NCBI GenBank assembly: GCA_026182355.1
Contig: JAPFBL010000574.1
Span: 1-64,000, forward strand
Source: Hermatobates lingyangjiaoensis
Lineage: Eukaryota > Arthropoda > Insecta > Hemiptera > Hermatobatidae
Direction of reading: 5' to 3'
DNA length: 64,000 nt
This document shows positions 55,801 through 64,000 of this stretch, piece by piece. The notes beneath the pieces were generated by a model. It saw only the letters and a list, made by a program, of their open reading frames with translations. It had not been told where the DNA came from and ran no database searches. Both the position numbers and the translations under genes were made by a program. Position 1 is the stretch's first letter. Each line of letters starts with the position of its first letter.

Positions 55801-56191
55801 ATAATTAGGGAGCAGATTTTCATTCATACAAATTTTAACAAAAATTAAAACAAAGGTTCAAAAAGTGTTTAACAAAATTTGTATATAAATATATATCAGT
55901 ATGACGGTACTGTTTTCTTGACCACAAAATATTCACAAAACACTTTTTCTTTTTCTCGGAGTTTGGTCAGGGACTTATCAGTATGACTACAGTTCCTGTA
56001 GAAAGATATTATCCCATATTAGAATTCATGCTGTAGTTAATGCCTTGGTTTTTATTTCATATGGCTTTAGTACAGTCTATATTAGCTACCTTATTGATGA
56101 ATATTGATTCTTGTTTCAGTACCCGAACGTGATTGGCGGTTTACTCTCTGCTATTCAGCTCTCTCTGTTCGCTTTATATCCGTCCAGATGA
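52801..56191 (+). CDS. SWEET sugar transporter (SLC50A1-like, MtN3/saliva), 6 coding exons
   Basis: The spliced frame encodes 211 residues, the usual size for animal SWEET1. Exons are 52801-52883, 52972-53049, 53124-53247, 53316-53474, 53538-53657 and 56120-56191, with GT-AG introns and matching phases. SWEETs are seven-helix facilitative sugar carriers made of two MtN3 triple-helix repeats joined by a linker helix. The first repeat includes SSLPFLCGVTSSLLWVSYGY and the second SLPFPLILMSMIVSSLWTLY; both show the conserved Pro and the W-x(2)-YG pattern. APLANLTQVIKTKSTESLPF at about residues 145-164 is very typical of the family. An in-frame TGA at 52798-52800 precedes the ATG; a second ATG two codons on (52807) could be the true start. 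The C-terminal tail is short (ALYPSR). AATAAA occurs at 56345-56350. Confidence 0.95.
52972..53049 (+). CDS. SWEET coding exon 2
   Basis: It encodes LVCRKFIKKGRSNDISSLPF and LCGVT; the basic loop followed by SLPFL is diagnostic of MtN3 repeats. The acceptor is CTTTTAG and the donor GTAAGT. Confidence 0.95.
53124..53247 (+). CDS. SWEET coding exon 3
   Basis: It encodes SLLWVSYGYFKGDYVIITVN then SIGLFLMSSYVLLYTIYSSR and K, which includes the conserved Asn-x(2)-Gly of helix 3. The acceptor is TTTCCAG and the donor GTATTT. Confidence 0.95.
53316..53474 (+). CDS. SWEET coding exon 4
   Basis: It encodes 53 residues: the linker helix (VLVLIIIIFILHLYL), a short polar loop, and helix 5 ending LIFLAAPLANL. 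The acceptor is TTTTTTTAG and the donor GTAAGT. Confidence 0.95.
53538..53657 (+). CDS. SWEET coding exon 5
   Basis: It encodes TQVIKTKSTESLPFPLILMS then MIVSSLWTLYGFLQEDDFLI. The acceptor is TTTCTTAG and the donor GTGAGT. Confidence 0.96.
53990..54110. other. SWEET intron 5, proximal part
   Basis: No gene. AT-rich spacer before the tandem array at 54120. Confidence 0.4.
54120..54445. repeat. Tandem array, about 62-bp unit (SWEET intron 5)
   Basis: Five copies with GTAAAACTTTTGTAGTTTCA and GGAGGATAACCATGGTTAAA. Spacing is 60-64 bp. Confidence 0.88.
55494..55524 (-). ncRNA. Hammerhead ribozyme motif, left arm
   Basis: On the minus strand: CTGATGA, T, stem II GATTTC/GAAATC with loop AGT, GAAA, ACCTT. 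The core is intact; stem III ACCT is not a perfect palindrome. Confidence 0.7.
55585..55615 (+). ncRNA. Hammerhead ribozyme motif, right arm
   Basis: It is identical in core and stem II to the left-arm copy: CTGATGA, T, GATTTC/GAAATC, GAAA, ACCTT. Confidence 0.7.
55662..55808 (+). pseudogene. N-terminal remnant of a Penelope-type ORF, downstream of a hammerhead
   Basis: The frame starts MSRGQLLHEITPYQRKLIRK, continues LENTSKMVVNAEAAVYFKKK and then runs into TA-rich sequence with a stop at 55806-55808. The left arm encodes a similar peptide on the minus strand (55447 down to about 55343: MSLGQLLLEITPYQRKLENT and so on). ATG lies 46 bp after the hammerhead. I know of no domain here; the Penelope assignment rests on the hammerhead and position. 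Confidence 0.55.
56120..56191 (+). CDS. SWEET coding exon 6 (stop)
   Basis: It encodes YPNVIGGLLSAIQLSLFALY then PSR and TGA: the last helix with the conserved PN-x(2)-G motif. The acceptor is TTGTTTCAG. It is separated from exon 5 by a 2.5-kb intron carrying a foldback element. Confidence 0.95.
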   Translation, partial: YPNVIGGLLSAIQLSLFALYPSR

Positions 56192-56344
56192 CAGTTCAAT
56201 CCTTCCTCTTACAACTTGGTTCTACCTTCTCTTAAAATCAGTGTAAATCCAACTACTTAGATCATCTTGTTCTTTTAAGTAAAAAAGAAAAAAAAATATT
56301 TTTAGTAAGCAAAATTTAATCATGTTAATGTGCTACGTATTCAA

Positions 56345-56350
56345 AATAAA
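56345..56350 (+). terminator. Candidate SWEET polyadenylation signal
   Basis: AATAAA lies 154 bp after the SWEET stop codon. Confidence 0.5.
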
Positions 56351-56399
56351 TAACAGAAAATTGACTGCTAAGAGTATAAAAGACTAGGATATATATCTT

Positions 56400-57181
56400 A
56401 AAAGTACTGATTTTGAAGTTCCGTTTATTGCAAGGAATCCAAAGTAAAACTTAAAATTTAGATTCCAAACAGTATTTTTTGTATTATTATTTTGTACCCT
56501 CTAATAAGAGGTCAGCCTAGGAAGCATTTACTCTAAATTATGATTATACACACTAAATTAAGTCCCTCCAGATTTCGATAGATAGAAGAGAATTCCACCA
56601 CACTTCCTTACCTTTTTCGTTTCATTCATGTTTTTTTTTTTTTTGAAGCAATATAATATAAAACAAAAATGAATAATTTCGTATTATTTTGTTTTATATT
56701 TTAAATGAAAATTTCTTCTATTATAGTTTTTACTTAAGTTTTAAGTAATAAATTCCTCATAACCCTGATCAATTCCTCATTAATTTGATCAATTAATCAA
56801 GTCAAATATGGTTACCTATTATTTTTTTAAAAAAAAAAATTGTCAAAGCATTCACAAAATGGAAGTTTGTAAATGGGTGTATTAGATAGTTTAGTGAATA
56901 AATAGAAAAAAAGATGGCCTGATAAAAATATTTCTTTAGGATAAAAAATGTGCTATTTATTTACACATTATTTATTTTATAAATGTTTTAAGATAAAATT
57001 TCACCCTTTACTATGAATGTTTAATATTTAATGTTGCTTTAATTTGAAAAGGGTTTTATTTTTTAAATAAAAGTTATATCCTATTATTGTAATTTTGTAA
57101 CCTGTCTTTTTTACAATTTCTTGATTTGATATCTTATTTTGTTTTATTGATTATTAAGAGTGCTTACTGGATTTAACTATA
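56400..57181. other. No feature recognised
   Basis: AT-rich 3' flank of SWEET with no repeat family I recognise. Confidence 0.45.
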
Positions 57182-57416
57182 GATTACAGCAGAGGTTCCC
57201 AAAGTGAGTTCTGCGGAACCCAGGGGGTTCCTTAACGGACTGTCTGGTGTTCCGTGAAAAACATTTTCTACCAATTTTTTTTTGTGGGTATGGATTTACT
57301 CTATATTTCTTGTGAATCATGAAACCAAAGTATATTTATATGTTTAATTTATTATGTTTATATCTACATATACCTACAAATGATCAAACCACAATATGAA
57401 ATGGGAAAACAAGACT

Positions 57417-57451
57417 AAGATCTTTCAACCGTAACAAGCGGTCTTCGTCAG
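57417..57451 (-). ncRNA. Hammerhead ribozyme motif (AGAUCU family), nested in a hAT element
   Basis: On the minus strand: CTGACGA, stem II GACCG/CGGTT, GAAA, AGATCTT. The plus partner at 57485-57519 has GACAA in stem II. Confidence 0.73.
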
Positions 57452-57689
57452 AGTCACCAACTGACCCCAGTTGGGTGTTTGACTCTGACGAAGACAACTT
57501 GTTACGGTTGAAAGATCTTACTCTTGTTTTCCCATTTCATATTTGATTTGATCATTGATTGTTTCAAGTGTTTGTGTGAAATCTTTTTATATATACCCAT
57601 AACTAGAAGTGGTCAACATTTTATTCATATTTAGGATGAATCACTAGTCAGTTTTGGAACTATCAGATTTCCGAATTTCCTGCAATTGC

Positions 57690-57835
57690 AAAAGTAGCAC
57701 TTTCCCACTACCTACTTATGTGAAACTGGATTTTCCCTTTAAACTACCATAGAAACCAAATACCGAAGTAGACTTAATGCTGGGGTTAACTTGAGAATCA
57801 AACTCTCAACTATAAAGCCAAAAATGATTACAAAA
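57690..57835 (+). pseudogene. hAT transposase C-terminus
   Basis: The frame reads FPTTYLCETGFSL, a stop, then TTIETKYRSRLNAGVNLRIK and LSTIKPKMITK. This is the conserved end of ZBED/SCAND3-type hAT transposases. One in-frame stop and loss of all upstream domains make it non-functional. Confidence 0.85.
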
Positions 57836-58159
57836 TAAACTTTGTTAAAATTGCTAGTTTTTTATTCGTAAAATACACATTACAGTAATATTACTTTATT
57901 AATTGTTTTTAAACATGCATACTATTTAAAAAGGCATATGACAATATTTATATTATGATTGTATGAAATCATTAGAATTTGGGGTTCCCGGGAAAGTTAC
58001 TGGAACCAAAAAGGGTTCCGCGTCGAAAAAAGTTTGAAAAACTCTAGATTACAGAACACATAGACCGAGAAGTTTTCTTTTCTGGACTGTGGATATCGTC
58101 GATAAAGATGGTTAGTTATTATTCCCTTAAGGAAGTTGAAAAAAAATCAAAAGTATAGA

Positions 58160-58450
58160 TATGAATTAAACAACCGCAATCAATAAATACATATTAGATA
58201 CAATGCTCTAAGGCCTTTCGTTACATCATCAGAGAGCTAAATGAACTAAACAAAAAATATAAGTTAACCTGGTTGATTGAAACCTTCAGGCATCACTGTC
58301 TGAATTTTCAAATTAAATTCAGCCAGTGATGCCAGCAATCCTGAAGGCTTCAATCAACCAGATTAACTTATTATATTTTTTGTTTAGTTCATTTAGCTAT
58401 TTGATAATGTAACGAAAGGCCTTAGAGCATTGTATCTAATATATATTTGT
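58160..58450. mobile_element. Foldback of the AGGCCU family
   Basis: Arms carry GATACAATGCTCTAAGGCCT and the inverse. On the minus strand at 58210-58232: CTGATGA, a very short segment TGTAAC, GAAA, AGGCCTT. Core boxes and palindrome are there but stem II is almost absent. Confidence 0.65.
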
Positions 58451-58459
58451 TTATATTAG

Positions 58460-58985
58460 ATACAATACATCTAAAGGAACATTAAGTGGGATGGTACAAT
58501 TGACAACTCTGTCGATTTACGTACCATATCTGGTATGTATAAACCTATATGCAAATTAGCATACATACTTATAACTCTATAACAAAATTTCACATTCAGT
58601 GAATGAAATTTTATTAACTGTTGCTATAATTTCTTAACACTAAGTGACACATGTGCTCACGGGTTATCTAGTTATTTGTAACTATCTTTAGTGTATAAAA
58701 AATAAAAACTTTCCTTATTTTTCACCAGGGGATGCTGGTAAGAAGACGGACATACCAGTTTAAATCAAATTTAATATTTATTATCTGTATTTAATCCCTT
58801 TAGTTTACTCCTATTTGAGAACAGTTTTCTGAACCTTTGATCTTGAAGGAGAATTTTTAAGCGAATATTACCATATGTATAACTTACCCCCCATCCTTAC
58901 TGTATGTATTAGAGTAAGTAAAACCCAACAAATGAAAGGAAATGTGCCAATAGATCCAAGCTATTGTGAAAAAATAGGTGCTAAA
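58460..58985. other. No feature recognised
   Basis: AT-rich DNA; no gene. Confidence 0.45.
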
Positions 58986-58997
58986 CTCTGTAATAAT

Positions 58998-59270
58998 ATA
59001 CGAGTATATATATATATATAACGGATTCAATAATATATCGACCGTTTGATAATATAGGTGTGTTCTCTAATCGGGATTCGGTCAATTTTCTGGGATAAAA
59101 AATCAAACTCCCGTTGCCGACGTTTCGGTTTTTTTCATAGGCAGAAGTATCAGCTAACAAATTCTTACTTCTACCTATGAAAAGGTTTTAAATAAAACCG
59201 AAACGTCGGCAACGAGAGTTTGGTTTTTTATCCTAGAAAATTGATCGAATCCCGATTAGAGAACACCTAT
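58998..59270. mobile_element. Foldback with altered hammerhead core (CTATGAA family), copy 2
   Basis: It shares its arms with 47935-48390 (CAATAATATATCGACCGTTT, CGACGTTTCGG). Again CTATGAA replaces CUGANGA. It starts and ends at TA tracts. Confidence 0.75.
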
Positions 59271-59310
59271 ATATTATATATATAAAAAAAAAAGATTTCA
59301 CATAAACTCG

Positions 59311-59316
<6 letters not shown>

Positions 59317-59345
<29 letters not shown>

Positions 59346-59357
59346 TGGTTTGGTATG

Positions 59358-59400
<43 letters not shown>
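59317..59400. repeat. (TA)n microsatellites
   Basis: Two TA tracts are separated by TGGTTTGGTATGACA. Confidence 0.95.
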
Positions 59401-59402
<2 letters not shown>

Positions 59403-59826
59403 CACACAGGAAAGAGAAAAACAGATAAAAACACACAAAAAATACTCACAACGATATTATTTCGACATTCGTCGTCATCGGGCAGAAGTAGTCCCTTTGA
59501 TGAGCTGAAGCTAACTCATATGTATATATAACTAAACATAAAAAACGGTCCACAAGGACTATACAACTTTAAATTACACAAAGCACAACACAGAAAAAAG
59601 AACACTTACAACATTCAATATTTCGAACTGTTGTTCGTCATCAGGAGTAGACTAGAAGAGAGGATGAAGTGAGAGAGATCTCCCCACGTCGAAGAACGCG
59701 CTCCGTTCCGACGTGGGGAGATCTCTCTCTTCTAGTCTACTCCTGATGAGATGACGAACAACAGTTCGAAATATTGAATTTTGTAAGTGTTCTTTTTTCT
59801 GTGTCGTGCTTTGTGTAATTTAAAGT

Positions 59827-59857
<31 letters not shown>

Positions 59858-59860
59858 TAA
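59401..59860. mobile_element. AUAU-family arm followed by an AUAU-family inverted pair
   Basis: A single arm at 59401-59530 has a damaged core (CCGATGA). An inverted pair at 59535-59830 is joined by a perfect palindrome around CTCCCCACGTCG and GACGTGGGGAG. A TA tract ends it. Confidence 0.75.
59617..59644 (-). ncRNA. Hammerhead ribozyme motif (AUAU family)
   Basis: On the minus strand: CTGATGA, C, stem II GAAC/GTTC with loop AACA, GAAA, ATATT. The plus arm has GATGA inserted after the box. Confidence 0.72.
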
Positions 59861-59924
59861 CATCAGAAAGCCGATCCAAATTGAACTCGTACAGGTTCAA
59901 AATCAAAAAGAGTAACACACAGAC

Positions 59925-60990
59925 TAAAGAAATACACTGAAAAACTCAAATTTTCGGGAAATTCTTCTTTAGGAGGAAAAGAGAGAGGGAGACCAAGCAC
60001 GCTGGATACGTATCCCATTATTGTCCACGAAAGTTTATATGTATCCTTACACTTGATTTACATTATGACTATTAATAAATCCTCATGAATTTTGCACACA
60101 TTATTTTACGAAAATAAAAATATTACTAAAATCCTTAAAAAAATTTCTGAACCTGGTTTGGTATGACAAAATAAACTGATGTGGTAAGATGATTTTAAGA
60201 ACTTATTATATACCACAATAAGAAATTATAGAAAAAAACTAAGATCTTTCAACCTTAACAAGCTGTCTTCATCAGAGTGAACTCTCAACTCCATAATGTA
60301 TTGTATTCCATAATGTACATAACATCTATGGAACTAACGATTTCCTTTGACTGTGCAAAAATTCAGAGCGTTTTACTAATATACATAATCAGGTTCAGTA
60401 TTATGCGACAAAAGAATAAAATGGTTAATCAGACAATTACATAAGAAAGCAAAACCAAAAGTTATGAGTGTCCAATGAACACTCCTCATCCAATGCATCA
60501 TCACTCCCTATTTCATTCAGAGTGAGCCGAGACACCTAAACCCGTAAAGTTACCAGTGGTGAAGATCGAATGGCACGTTCTTATACAGCAGGGGTAGCCA
60601 ACCTATGGCGGTTGCACTGTATGATTTGATATAGTGCATTGCTTCCTCCAGATCAAAATGAATAAACTTTTATTTTTTAGTGATTTTCATTTTCGTAAAT
60701 ATCCTTTTTAGGAAGGTTACTTTCTTCACTATAATCTGCCTTCAGTTTAAATATACTTGATAAATCAAATAGGATGGGAATTTTAAGAATTTTTATTTCC
60801 CTGAGCTAAGAAAATTTGCCCAGAGAAATATATGTCGTTTGGGAATAACATATAGATATGAATAAGCATTTTCAGCAATAAAAATGAATAAAAGTAATGA
60901 CTTATTTCACTTTGAAGAATACACTGCTACTCTGAGTATTGAAAAACTGGCAAAATGAAGATAACCTCAAAAATCTCATTAGGTGCGTAA
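59925..60990. other. Partial hammerhead arms and unassigned DNA
   Basis: A single AAUU-family arm is at 59930-60005. A single AGAUCU-family arm is at 60215-60290; its minus strand has CTGATGA, GAAA and AGATCTT. A hAT-like left end (CAGGGGTAGCCAACCTATGG) is at 60590 with no right end found. Confidence 0.6.
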
Positions 60991-61012
60991 AGTTGATTAG
61001 CTTTATCAAAAA

Positions 61013-61316
61013 CTAGCTGATCTACCTGGCGGTAGGTCCCAAAAAAGGACCCTGATCAAAATCAAAATATCGTAGTTGATATATCATAGGCCACCCTTTA
61101 TAATTAACTAGCTGATCTACCCGGGCGGTAGATTATGCCCCGGTGTTTTTGTTATGGGCGGTAGATCCCAAAAAAGGACCCTGATCAAAATCAAAATACC
61201 ATATTTTGTTTCCCCGAAAAAAAGTTATATAACATCCATATGTTTCTTTGTATCTAAATGTCTCCAATCTTATTTCTATAGCAGACAGACAGACAAATTT
61301 TGTATTTTATATATAC
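61013..61316 (-). mobile_element. Helitron-like fragments in tandem
   Basis: Two minus-strand 3' ends, each reading GATCAGCTAGT after a TACCGCC hairpin arm, lie at 61013 and 61107. The outer 5' region is AAATTTTGTATTTTATATAT (plus). The first copy is truncated by the second. Confidence 0.65.
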
Positions 61317-61319
61317 AGA

Positions 61320-61928
61320 AGATTGCTTTTATTTATTGTCTTTAATTTAATAATATGAACACATAAATGCGCATATGAAACACTATGTTAAACATTTGGC
61401 GCATGATATTTAAAAAAGTCACCCCCTGTTGAACAGGATAAACACTTCGGTGAAGCAATCTGAAATTTGAAGGTATCCAGAAGAAATGAAATTTATGGTA
61501 AATGACTTCAGTGGATATACAAAGGAATCTCTGACAACAGCATATATCTAGCTTGGCATATCGGTCCATTCTGATCAATAAAATAAGAACAGCCTTAACA
61601 CCAAAATAGTATTTTCAGCTAATAAGTAATAAAGTATATAAATATTCTACTGAATATTTTGGAACGCGCTATTTCATCCAACCTACTCTTGCAGCATCTC
61701 TCTCAAGTTTGCACCTCTAAAGTCAGCATAAAGGTTGCACAAATAAACAAATACTGACAAGGTAAAAAGTGAAGTATATCTGTATGAGATAATAATACAC
61801 AAATTAAAAACTTTACATACTTTTTTTTTAAATAGTAAAAAAAAAAATTAAAACATAGAAGCAGCATCTAAATTAGACATCAAACAAGACAATGGGAGTA
61901 ATTTTATAGAGACTGTTAATAAAGTTGT
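61320..61928. other. 3' flank of the SMARCD gene
   Basis: No repeat or gene recognised. It presumably holds the SMARCD 3' UTR next to 61929. Confidence 0.4.
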
Positions 61929-63158
<1,230 letters not shown>

Positions 63159-63374
63159 CTAAAAACCAGTAAAATTTAAAAAATCATTTGTAATCAATTT
63201 ATTTCATTTGTTTGGTTTTTTAAACATTATATATATATATATTATGCTTAGAATTAACAACACTGACTGTAAAAATAACCTGTTGTATTTATGTGTGTTG
63301 TCAATAATATAGTTCCCTATGTAGGTTGTAGATTGTTTTGTTAAAAGTATTATAGTTTTACTCCAATTTTAGCC

Positions 63375-63406
63375 CTGAAGATGATGTACAAATACATCGA
63401 AACGTT
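63375..63406 (+). ncRNA. Hammerhead ribozyme motif (ACGU palindrome family)
   Basis: The order is CTGAAGA, one base, stem II GATGTA/TACATC with loop CAAA, GAAA, then ACGTT. All core residues are present. It stands 285 bp upstream of the Penelope-like reverse transcriptase fragment, in the same direction. Confidence 0.75.
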
Positions 63407-63499
63407 GGCCTAGGAAGAAGTTTATTTTCTTTTATATGACCTAGCCCTCAAAAACAAAACCTACCTAATACAATAGAATAGAAGAGGTCAAGAACAATT

Positions 63500-63690
63500 T
63501 TTTGATAATATATACGAGTATATTATATATAGTAAATATATAATTGTATATTATATATATATATATATAGTTCTAGAACTGACCGAGTCCCGATAAACTT
63601 TAGTTTTGTTTCTATTCCACGGTCGATACTTTTATCAAAATATATATATATATATATTTTATTTATTTATTTACTCTTCTTTAAAGGTAC
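63500..63690. repeat. (TA)n and ATTT repeats bordering the reverse transcriptase fragment
   Basis: TA tracts surround GTTCTAGAACTGACCGAGTC at 63570-63640, a short arm with ATTCCACGGTCGATAC. Simple repeats then join directly to coding sequence. Confidence 0.7.
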
Positions 63691-64000
63691 TACAAATAAA
63701 TAAACCCACGTTGTATTGCCGCTATGTAGACGACTGCTTGGTTGTCATTAATTCTACAGAAGAGCTGCTGGCACTAAAAATTGCATTCCAAAAATTGTCT
63801 GGACTGAACTTCACTCATGAGGAAGGTAAAGAGGGTCAAATCAACTTCCTGGCCGTGCACGTCGATGGCCGTAAATCAAGTTATATCACATCTGTATATC
63901 AAAAGCCAACGGACCAAGGAATATATATTAACGAAAAAAGTGAGTGCCCCGAACGCTACAAATTAGGAACAATTCATGCTCTAGTACATAGGACATACAA
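63690..64000 (+). CDS. Penelope-like element reverse transcriptase, internal fragment running off the window
   Basis: There is an open frame without a start codon; the first codon clearly in frame is around 63690 and the frame stays open to the window end. It contains PTLYCRYVDDCLVVINSTEE, with the YVDD catalytic box of reverse transcriptases. Downstream are GQINFLAVHVDG and TSVYQKPTDQGIYINEKSEC, followed by PERYKLGTIHALVHRTYK. The last two blocks are characteristic of Penelope-like elements rather than LINE or LTR retroelements. The left end is abruptly joined to (TA)n and ATTT repeats at about 63640-63672, so the copy is 5'-truncated or interrupted. A hammerhead of the type carried by these elements lies 285 bp upstream at 63375. 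Confidence 0.85.

Larger units (their letters stand above)
57190..58046 (+). mobile_element. hAT transposon relic with 8-bp target duplication and nested hammerhead pair
   Basis: The ends are CAGAGGTTCCCAAA and the inverse TAGAGTTTTTCAAA. GATTACAG flanks both sides (57182-57189 and 58047-58054). It contains a transposase tail at 57690-57835 and a nested AGAUCU pair at 57379-57590. Confidence 0.9.

Noticed and set aside
59310..59531. Open frames rich in IYIYIY
   Set aside because: They are translations of (TA)n microsatellites.
60590..60990. Complete hAT element beginning CAGGGGTAGCCAACC
   Set aside because: Only the left end is visible; I could not find a matching right end or target duplication.
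61342..61578. Minus-strand 78-residue frame near SMARCD
   Set aside because: There is no similarity to SMARCD or any family I recognise, and it lies 3' of the SMARCD stop.

Overview
The window is AT-rich eukaryotic DNA with short coding exons, GT-AG introns, long (TA)n tracts and a heavy load of nested transposons. The translated exons look most like arthropod proteins: an equilibrative nucleoside transporter, a SWEET sugar transporter and a BAF60 subunit. I infer an arthropod, but cannot settle the class or species. No prokaryotic or viral gene organisation is present. | Genes: three protein-coding genes can be assembled exon by exon. (1) An SLC29/ENT nucleoside transporter on the minus strand, 11 coding exons from 52034 down to 20498, 494 residues; every exon joins in phase with GT-AG introns. 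(2) A SWEET (SLC50A1-like) transporter on the plus strand, 6 coding exons from 52801 to 56191, 211 residues. These two genes are head to head with about 770 bp between start codons, so they may share a bidirectional promoter. (3) The last two coding exons of a SMARCD/BAF60 chromatin-remodelling subunit on the minus strand (63158 to 61929); the rest lies beyond the right edge. | Left flank (1-20 kb): no gene seen. It holds four tandem arrays (21-bp, about 78-bp, 76-bp and about 160-bp units), a GC-rich 40-bp repeat, foldback elements, a tRNA-derived SINE, a Helitron helicase relic and a TIR transposon. | ENT introns (20-52 kb): intron 10 is largely filled by a 4.6-kb array of about 100 copies of a 45-bp unit. 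The 3' half of exon 5 with its splice donor is tandemly triplicated. Other introns hold hAT elements with 8-bp target duplications, Helitrons with recognisable TC and CTAG ends, five of the six SINE copies, and an inverted duplication whose one arm was split by a Helitron. | Most striking signal: many foldback sequences that look unrelated share one layout, CUGANGA, one unpaired base, stem II, GAAA, a 4- or 6-nt palindrome, then H. This is a hammerhead ribozyme with a palindromic stem III (ACGU, ACGCGU, AUAU, AGAUCU, AAUU and perhaps AGGCCU families). They usually occur as inverted pairs bordered by (TA)n. A Penelope-like reverse transcriptase fragment ends the window beside one such hammerhead, and a conserved short reading frame starts just after another. 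I therefore read these families as Penelope-like terminal repeats and their non-autonomous derivatives.
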